The notes beneath the pieces are model-generated. The model did no database searches, had not been told where the DNA came from, and was given only the letters and a program-made list of their open reading frames with translations. Position numbers and translations under genes: made by a program. Below are positions 61,014 to 64,000 of a stretch of DNA of 64,000 bases, in pieces. The first letter of the stretch is position 1, and each line of letters opens with the position of its first letter. Source of the DNA: Saccharospirillum sp. MSK14-1 (lineage in GTDB: Bacteria > Pseudomonadota > Gammaproteobacteria > Pseudomonadales > Natronospirillaceae). The stretch is from the NCBI RefSeq assembly GCF_003054965.1, contig NZ_MIES01000026.1:992001-1056000 (forward strand), read 5' to 3'.

Positions 61014-62906
61014 TTATCGGCTATTAATCGTGGCCGAATAAGCATCCAGAAACGCCTGTCGGCGTTGCATGATCTCAGGTGGGGCCACTTCTTCGGGAGT
61101 GCCCAGCACGCCCCACCTTGCCAGCCACTGGCCGGCCGTTTCGCTGCCCGTCAGGGCGCACAGCGGTACGGCCAGTATCAGTCCGATGACCGTGGGCAAC
61201 ATCCAATACAACAGCGACGACGATAGCCCCAATAACAGTCCGAGCACCAGCACTCCGAGAATGGTCTGCATGCCATGACGGGCGATGAGCGGCCGCCAGA
61301 TCACTCCACTGCCATGCCGCCGTTGAGCGGACCAGCCAGAGTCTTGTCCCCTTGCGATTTCCCAGAGATGGCGGCTGTGCACCAGCATGAAGATGGGCGC
61401 GTGCAGTACCGAGAACAGCAGTTCCAGTAGGGCACTGACGAAAAAGGTCAGTCGGCGGGTGCCGCCGCGTCGAGTTTTGCTCAGCAAACCACCCAGCAAC
61501 CCCAATGCTTTGGGCAGCAGTAACAGCGCCATGGTGAACACGAACAGCCCGATCATCCGTTCTGAATCGAAGTGGGGTATCAGGCCACCGGTTAAGCTTT
61601 GGCTTTGTTGCAGCGCAAAGTGTGTGCTCAGCACCAGGCCGACCGTCACCATGGCGAGCCACAGCAGGGAGGTCAGGTAATTCATGACGCCCATTAACAT
61701 GTGCGCCCGGCTTGGCCAGCGCAGGCCGCGGGTGCGTAACACGGCCAGGTGTTGAACGTTGCCTTGCGCCCAGCGCCGGTCACGAATGGCGGCGTCGCCC
61801 AGGGTGGGTGGGCATTCCTCCCAGGAGCCTTCCAGGTCGGGCAGCATGCGCACTGTCCAGCCAGCGCGCCGAATCAGCGCGGCTTCGACAAAATCGTGTG
61901 AGCGTATTTCGCCGCCGAACGGGCGTGGGCCGGGCAGTTCGGGTAAGCCAGCGGCGGCCGCGAATGCGCGGATGCGAATGATGGCGTTGTGCCCCCAGTA
62001 GTTGCCGCTGTCGCCCTGCCAGGCGCTCAGGCCTCTGGCGAACACCAGGCCATAGGCCAGGCTCGAAAATTGTTGCAGCCGGGCAAAGAGCGTTTCGCCG
62101 GCGTATTGGCGGGGCAGGGTTTGCAGAATGCCGGTGTTGGGGTCGGCATCCATTTCGCGCACCAGGGTGGCCAGCGTGTCAGCGGCAATCAGGCTGTCGG
62201 CATCGAGCACCACCATGTAGTCGTAACTGCGGCCCCAGCGGTTAATAAAGTCGCGAATGTTGCCGGTTTTGCGTTCGGTGTTCTGGCTGCGGCGGCGGTA
62301 CCAAACCGCTAAACCATCGCCCAACCGCTCACGCAGGCACTGCACGGCGGTGGTTTCGGCGTGGATGACATCGGCTTTGTTGCTGTCCGAGAGAATGAAG
62401 ATCTCGAAATGCGACTGCAGCTTCAGCCGGGCCAGATCTTCGCCCATGGCGGCCAGCGCCGCACAGGCACTGGCGGCGTCCTCGTTGTAAATGGGCATCA
62501 GCAATACGGTTTTGCCGCGCAGGGCCGCGTTGGGTTGGGCCTGGCGTTGCCGTGAACCGGGTTGAGTGCGGTAGAAAAACAGCGAGGCCATCGCGGCCGT
62601 CGCCGTCAGCGAAATCCATCCGAAGGTGAGGGTGAACAAGCCCTGCAATAACCACAGTAAGGCCGTTACCCAGAGGTCGCCGGAACCGGTCGTTGTCACG
62701 GCATGGCTGAGTGAATGGCTGAGCGGTAGCGTCAGATACATCTGGACGCTGGCGGCGATGGTCAGCGCCAGGCTACCGCCGAAGGTGAAGTAGCGCGCCA
62801 GCCAGGTGGTTATCGTTTTGCGGGCGGCAAATTTACTTGGGCGCTGTGACAGCTGCTGGGTGGGCATGGCCAGGGGCGATGCCGGTGGTGTTAGCGTTGC
62901 TGTCAT
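61014..62906 (-). CDS. opgH: Glucan biosynthesis glucosyltransferase H
   Basis: A membrane glycosyltransferase (GT2) of about 630 residues that polymerises UDP-glucose into the beta-1,2-linked backbone of osmoregulated periplasmic glucans. Two N-terminal helices are followed by the GT-A domain with LLMPIYNEDA, YDYMVVLDADSLI (metal-binding Asp-x-Asp) and the acceptor motif RDRRWAQGN (Q/RxxRW type), then six C-terminal helices. It is shorter than E. coli OpgH, mainly at the N- and C-terminal extensions. GTG 62915 is an alternative start; ATG 62906 overlaps the opgG stop (ATGA) and is preferred. It is co-transcribed with opgG. Confidence 0.92.
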   Translation of the reverse strand: MTATLTPPASPLAMPTQQLSQRPSKFAARKTITTWLARYFTFGGSLALTIAASVQMYLTLPLSHSLSHAVTTTGSGDLWVTALLWLLQGLFTLTFGWISLTATAAMASLFFYRTQPGSRQRQAQPNAALRGKTVLLMPIYNEDAASACAALAAMGEDLARLKLQSHFEIFILSDSNKADVIHAETTAVQCLRERLGDGLAVWYRRRSQNTERKTGNIRDFINRWGRSYDYMVVLDADSLIAADTLATLVREMDADPNTGILQTLPRQYAGETLFARLQQFSSLAYGLVFARGLSAWQGDSGNYWGHNAIIRIRAFAAAAGLPELPGPRPFGGEIRSHDFVEAALIRRAGWTVRMLPDLEGSWEECPPTLGDAAIRDRRWAQGNVQHLAVLRTRGLRWPSRAHMLMGVMNYLTSLLWLAMVTVGLVLSTHFALQQSQSLTGGLIPHFDSERMIGLFVFTMALLLLPKALGLLGGLLSKTRRGGTRRLTFFVSALLELLFSVLHAPIFMLVHSRHLWEIARGQDSGWSAQRRHGSGVIWRPLIARHGMQTILGVLVLGLLLGLSSSLLYWMLPTVIGLILAVPLCALTGSETAGQWLARWGVLGTPEEVAPPEIMQRRQAFLDAYSATINSR

Positions 62907-64000
62907 CGCGTCCACCGATAGAGCCAGGTTTCACCCCAGGTCTGGCCGTTCACTTCCAGGGCGACGCGCAGTTCGGCCAGGTCGGCTTCGCCCGGGTTGA
63001 GTTTGACGTAGGCCTGGTAGTGGCCGGTGGCCGAGACCAGTGTGCCACTGACATCGGTGATTTCGCCGGCACTGGTGCTGGCGTTGATGCGCATGGCATC
63101 GGGGTTTTCGGTCAGATTGGGCAGTGCCGATCCGTCACTGTAATCGATCACAAAAATGCGGTCGTTGCTGCCCAGGGCGCGGCCGGAGGCGGTGTTGGTG
63201 ATGCGTCCTTGTTCCGGTGCGTAGGCCGAGGCGGCGCCCCAGTGCAGACGGTATTGATAGCGATAGGTCTGGCCGGTTTTCAGACCGCCAGTCGGTTGCC
63301 AGTAGGCGGCAATATTGTCCTGGTATTCACCGTCGGTCGGGATTTCCAGCAGTTCTACGTGGCCTTGGCCCCAATCACCCAGCGGTTCCACCCAGAGTGA
63401 TGGCCGTTTGTCGTAACGGGCTTCGTTGTCATTGAATTGTTCAAAGGTGTCTCGGCGCTGCATCAGCCCAAAGCCGGCCGGCATGGCTGAGTCGGCGGTT
63501 TCAAAGGACGAGGCTTGCCAATGCGTCGGGTTGGCCAGGGGTCGCCAGATCTGTTCGCCATTGGCTTGCTGAATCTGCAGACCGTTGGAGTCGTGGACGG
63601 CGTTACGGAAATCATCGAAGCGGGCGTGGTTGGTGCTGTCGAACATAAACATGGACGTCAGCGGCGCGACGCCAATGCGTGGCGTGTCCACGCGCGGGTA
63701 GAGGCTGGCGTCAACATCCATGATGGTCTCGTCTCCGGGCATCACGGTAAAGCGGTAGGCGCCGGTGACCGAGGGGCTGTCGAGCAGGGCGTAGATGACT
63801 ATTTTATCGTCGTCGCTGGTGGGCTGTTCAATCCAAAAATCGGAAAAGTGCGGGAATTCTTCGTCGCCTTCGCCAACGGTATTCACCGCCAGGCCGCGTG
63901 CAGAAAGCCCGTAGAACTGATTTTTAGCGACGGCGCGAAAATAGCTGGCGCCCAGGAACACTAAAAACTCGTCGTAATGTTCAGCGCTGTTGATGGGGTG
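62903..64000 (-). CDS. opgG: Glucan biosynthesis protein G (N-terminus outside window)
   Basis: The C-terminal 365 residues of periplasmic OpgG/MdoG, needed with OpgH to build or branch osmoregulated periplasmic glucans. The frame is open to the window edge (HPINSAEHYDEFLVFLGAS then YFRAVAKNQFYGLSARGLAV). Further family blocks are EEFPHFSDFWIEQP, GAYRFTVMPGDETIMDVDAS, FDSTNHARFDDFRNAVHDSN, DGLQI-like substrate-groove sequence, and FGLMQRRDTFEQFND with the Ig-like C-terminal domain after about residue 250. The gene is upstream of opgH, the normal order, and overlaps it by 4 bases. Confidence 0.93.
   Translation of the reverse strand, partial: HPINSAEHYDEFLVFLGASYFRAVAKNQFYGLSARGLAVNTVGEGDEEFPHFSDFWIEQPTSDDDKIVIYALLDSPSVTGAYRFTVMPGDETIMDVDASLYPRVDTPRIGVAPLTSMFMFDSTNHARFDDFRNAVHDSNGLQIQQANGEQIWRPLANPTHWQASSFETADSAMPAGFGLMQRRDTFEQFNDNEARYDKRPSLWVEPLGDWGQGHVELLEIPTDGEYQDNIAAYWQPTGGLKTGQTYRYQYRLHWGAASAYAPEQGRITNTASGRALGSNDRIFVIDYSDGSALPNLTENPDAMRINASTSAGEITDVSGTLVSATGHYQAYVKLNPGEADLAELRVALEVNGQTWGETWLYRWTR

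Overview
The window looks like chromosomal DNA of a GC-rich, probably marine gammaproteobacterium. The evidence is the gene set: parC, hemCDXY, ptsP, opgGH, a Pseudomonas-type ATP-dependent pckA, a SutA-like factor, a gammaproteobacterial YcaO and many two-component-style operons with ATGA overlaps. An Oceanospirillales/Saccharospirillum-like host is my best guess from memory and is not proven.

Layout. 1-916: the 3' tail of an Rhs-like toxin gene, a translationally coupled two-helix membrane protein (putative immunity protein) and a stop-riddled RHS core remnant. 1101-3766: a CaCA exchanger, a YdeI-like protein and an epoxide-hydrolase-like enzyme. 4086-12136: a C1 oxidation module, with glutathione-independent formaldehyde dehydrogenase (fdhA) followed by the NAD-dependent molybdenum formate dehydrogenase fdsG-B-A-C(fdhD)-D and a convergent mobA. 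Formaldehyde would go to formate and then CO2, with NADH produced. 12343-17477: an unknown membrane/secreted pair, parC, a ComFB-like protein, and a LysR regulator divergent from an FMN reductase. 17637-22174: hemC-hemD-hemX-hemY-msrC, tightly packed. 22535-26816: a sugar ABC importer (gtsABCD-like) preceded by a dense cluster of GTAAC/GTTAC half-sites. 26984-38460: a PAS/GAF/GGDEF/EAL protein, argH, a SutA-like protein, pckA, thiL, pgpA, a periplasmic solute-binding protein and ptsP. 38627-43783: a TetR-controlled operon of an RND/MMPL-type exporter, a LolA-like periplasmic protein and an outer-membrane protein. 43902-47775: an OsmC-YcaO fusion, an M28 peptidase and an OsmC protein. 47947-48023: tRNA-Ile(CAU).

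The main discovery is at 48047-59926. It is an 11.88-kb element with perfect 25-bp terminal inverted repeats (TGTTGTTG...), flanked by an exact 5-bp duplication (TATTG), and inserted 23 bp downstream of tRNA-Ile(CAU). Ends of the TGT...ACA type, a 5-bp duplication and repeated internal CCATAA(A)CTGTCC motifs are the hallmarks of the Tn7/Tn5053 superfamily. No intact transposition genes remain. The cargo is AT-richer than the host and mostly decayed (an IS407-group IS3 element, two IS51-like IS3 remnants in inverted orientation, a frameshifted antitoxin-like gene, and an unrecognised broken gene). The exception is one intact two-gene operon, encoding a 1703-residue secreted LamG/Ig-like/Calx-beta protein with a GlyGly-CTERM-like tail and an OmpA-family partner.

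60444-64000: cytochrome b561, then opgH and the 3' part of opgG (osmoregulated periplasmic glucan synthesis), running off the window.
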